Shown: piece by piece, positions 63,246 through 64,000 of the stretch
Layout of the letters: each line of letters starts with the position of its first letter
Position numbering within the stretch: position 1 is the stretch's first letter
From: Chlorocebus sabaeus
Taxonomy: Eukaryota > Chordata > Mammalia > Primates > Cercopithecidae
NCBI RefSeq assembly: GCF_047675955.1
Contig: NC_132914.1
Coordinates: 38,614,521-38,678,520, forward strand
Length of the DNA: 64,000 bases
Reading direction: 5' to 3'
The notes under the pieces: model-generated
The model's input: the letters and a program-made list of their open reading frames with translations, nothing else
Told to the model about the DNA's origin: nothing
Database searches by the model: none
Translations under genes and position numbers: made by a program

Positions 63246-63806
63246 TTACATTTTGACATGTTTTTGCAGGGCCTGGTACCTGTTGTTCCTTTCCATGTTT
63301 AGTGCTTCCTTCAGGATCTCTTGTAGGGCAGGCCTGGTGGTGACAAAGTGTCTACGCATTTGCTTGTCTGTAAAGGATTTTATTTCTCCTTCACTTATGA
63401 AACTTAGTTTGGCTGGATATGAAATTCTGGGTTGAAAATTCTTTTCTTTAAGAATGTTGAATATTGGCCCCCACTCTCTTCTGGCTTGGAGAGTTTCTGC
63501 TGAGAGATCTGCTGTTAGTCTGATGGGCTTCCCTTTGTGGGTAACCCAACCTTTCTCTCTGGCTGCCCTTAGGATTTTTTCCTTCATTTCAACTTTGGTG
63601 AATCTGGCAATTATGTGTCTTGGAGTTGCTCTTTTCGAGGAGTATCTTTGTAGCGTTCTCTGTATTTCCTGAATTTGAATGTTGGCCTGCCTTGTTAGGT
63701 TGGGGAAGTTCTCCTGGATAACATTCTGCAGAGTGTTTTCCAACTTGGTTCCATTTTCCCCGTCACATTCAGGCACGCCAATCAGACGTAGATTTGGTCT
63801 TTTCAC
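63246..63806 (-). pseudogene. L1 ORF1 C-terminal part, 5' beyond window
   Basis: An open stretch of 186 codons ending at the ORF1 stop, 63 bp before the ORF2 start, the usual L1 spacer. It contains the RNA-binding (RRM-like) and C-terminal domains (for example RPNLRLIGVPE and the RREWGPIF region). A full ORF1p has about 338 residues, so the coiled-coil N-terminal half lies mostly beyond 63.8 kb, where the frame is not continuous. The start codon would fall outside the window. Confidence 0.88.
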
Positions 63807-64000
63807 ATAATCCCATATTTCTCGGAGGCTTTGTTCATTTCTTTTTACTCTTTTTTTTCTCTACTCTTCTCTTCTCACTTCATTTCATTCATTTGATCTT
63901 CAATCTTTGATACTCTTTGTTCCAGTTGATCGAGTTGGTTACTGAAGCTTGTGCATTTGTCATGTAGTTCTCATGTCATCATTTTCATCTCTATCAGTTC

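Larger units (their letters stand above)
44368..64000 (+). other. PDZRN4: PDZRN4 intron 3, 5' part (open at right edge)
   Basis: No further exon that would continue PDZ1 is found after 44367, so the rest of the window is read as intron. It contains Alus (44532-44831, 48061-48370), an L1 3' fragment (49193-49988), L2 and MIR copies, a THE1 solo LTR, old L1M sequence and an antisense L1PA from about 59160 to the edge. The PDZRN4 locus is known to have very long introns, which fits. Confidence 0.75.
59160..64000 (-). mobile_element. L1PA-type LINE-1, antisense, nearly full length, open at right edge
   Basis: From the A-tail side (T-rich 59158-59185), through the 3'UTR, ORF2 (about 63182 to 59384) and the 63-bp spacer, into ORF1 (stop at 63246), with the 5' part beyond the window. 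At least 4.8 kb is present, so the element is probably close to full length. It is the least diverged L1 in the window but not intact, because ORF2 changes frame several times. Confidence 0.95.

Noticed and set aside
1..64000. Search for CRISPR arrays, operons, tRNA/rRNA genes or a prokaryotic defence system
   Set aside because: The sequence is vertebrate nuclear DNA. No direct-repeat/spacer pattern and no bacterial coding density is present.

Overview
This window is primate nuclear DNA. Alu elements of old (J), intermediate (S) and young (Y) type occur together with L1P/L1PA-type LINE-1, THE1 and MLT1 LTRs, MIR and L2, so the host is a simian primate, probably a catarrhine because a young AluY of the Yd type is present. 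Coding density is very low and most of the sequence is AT-rich. There is no bacterial gene, operon or CRISPR array, and I recognise no tRNA or rRNA gene.

One protein-coding gene is supported, on the + strand: the 5' part of PDZRN4 (PDZ domain containing RING finger 4, also called LNX4). Coding exon 1 (38650-39297) lies in a CpG island and encodes an N-terminal RING finger, a TRAF-type zinc finger, a Gly/Arg-rich linker and a helical segment. Exons 2 (41640-41726) and 3 (44260-44367) are AT-rich and encode the first part of PDZ domain 1. All three exons are in phase 0 with consensus splice sites, giving 281 codons. The next exon is not in the window, so intron 3 exceeds 19.6 kb.

Layout: 1-4.6 kb is an L1 3' end, two Alus and ancient repeat sequence. 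4.6-16 kb has an MLT1 LTR, an antisense THE1 provirus set into a MIR, Alus, L1M and AT-rich unique DNA. 17-20 kb is a 5'-truncated antisense L1 with an intact-looking solo LTR (19195-19528) at its truncated end, then an ancient DNA transposon. 20-37 kb holds MIRs, two MLT1 LTRs, L1M fragments, Alus including the AluYd-like copy at 33231-33511, and much unassigned DNA. 37.3-39.8 kb is the PDZRN4 promoter, CpG island and exon 1. 39.8-64 kb is intronic, with Alus, L1, L2, a THE1 solo LTR with an exact 5-bp target duplication, and a nearly full-length but frameshifted antisense L1PA that runs off the right edge.

I found no convincing undescribed biological system. The items most worth a second look are the CpG-rich solo LTR, the two perfect 15-bp inverted repeats (one in PDZRN4 intron 1), and two unexplained stretches: an open frame at 47724-48060 and a possible retrocopy-like segment ending in an A-run at 23470. 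Repeat family names come from recognising sequence patterns by eye, without a library search, so subfamily names are approximate.
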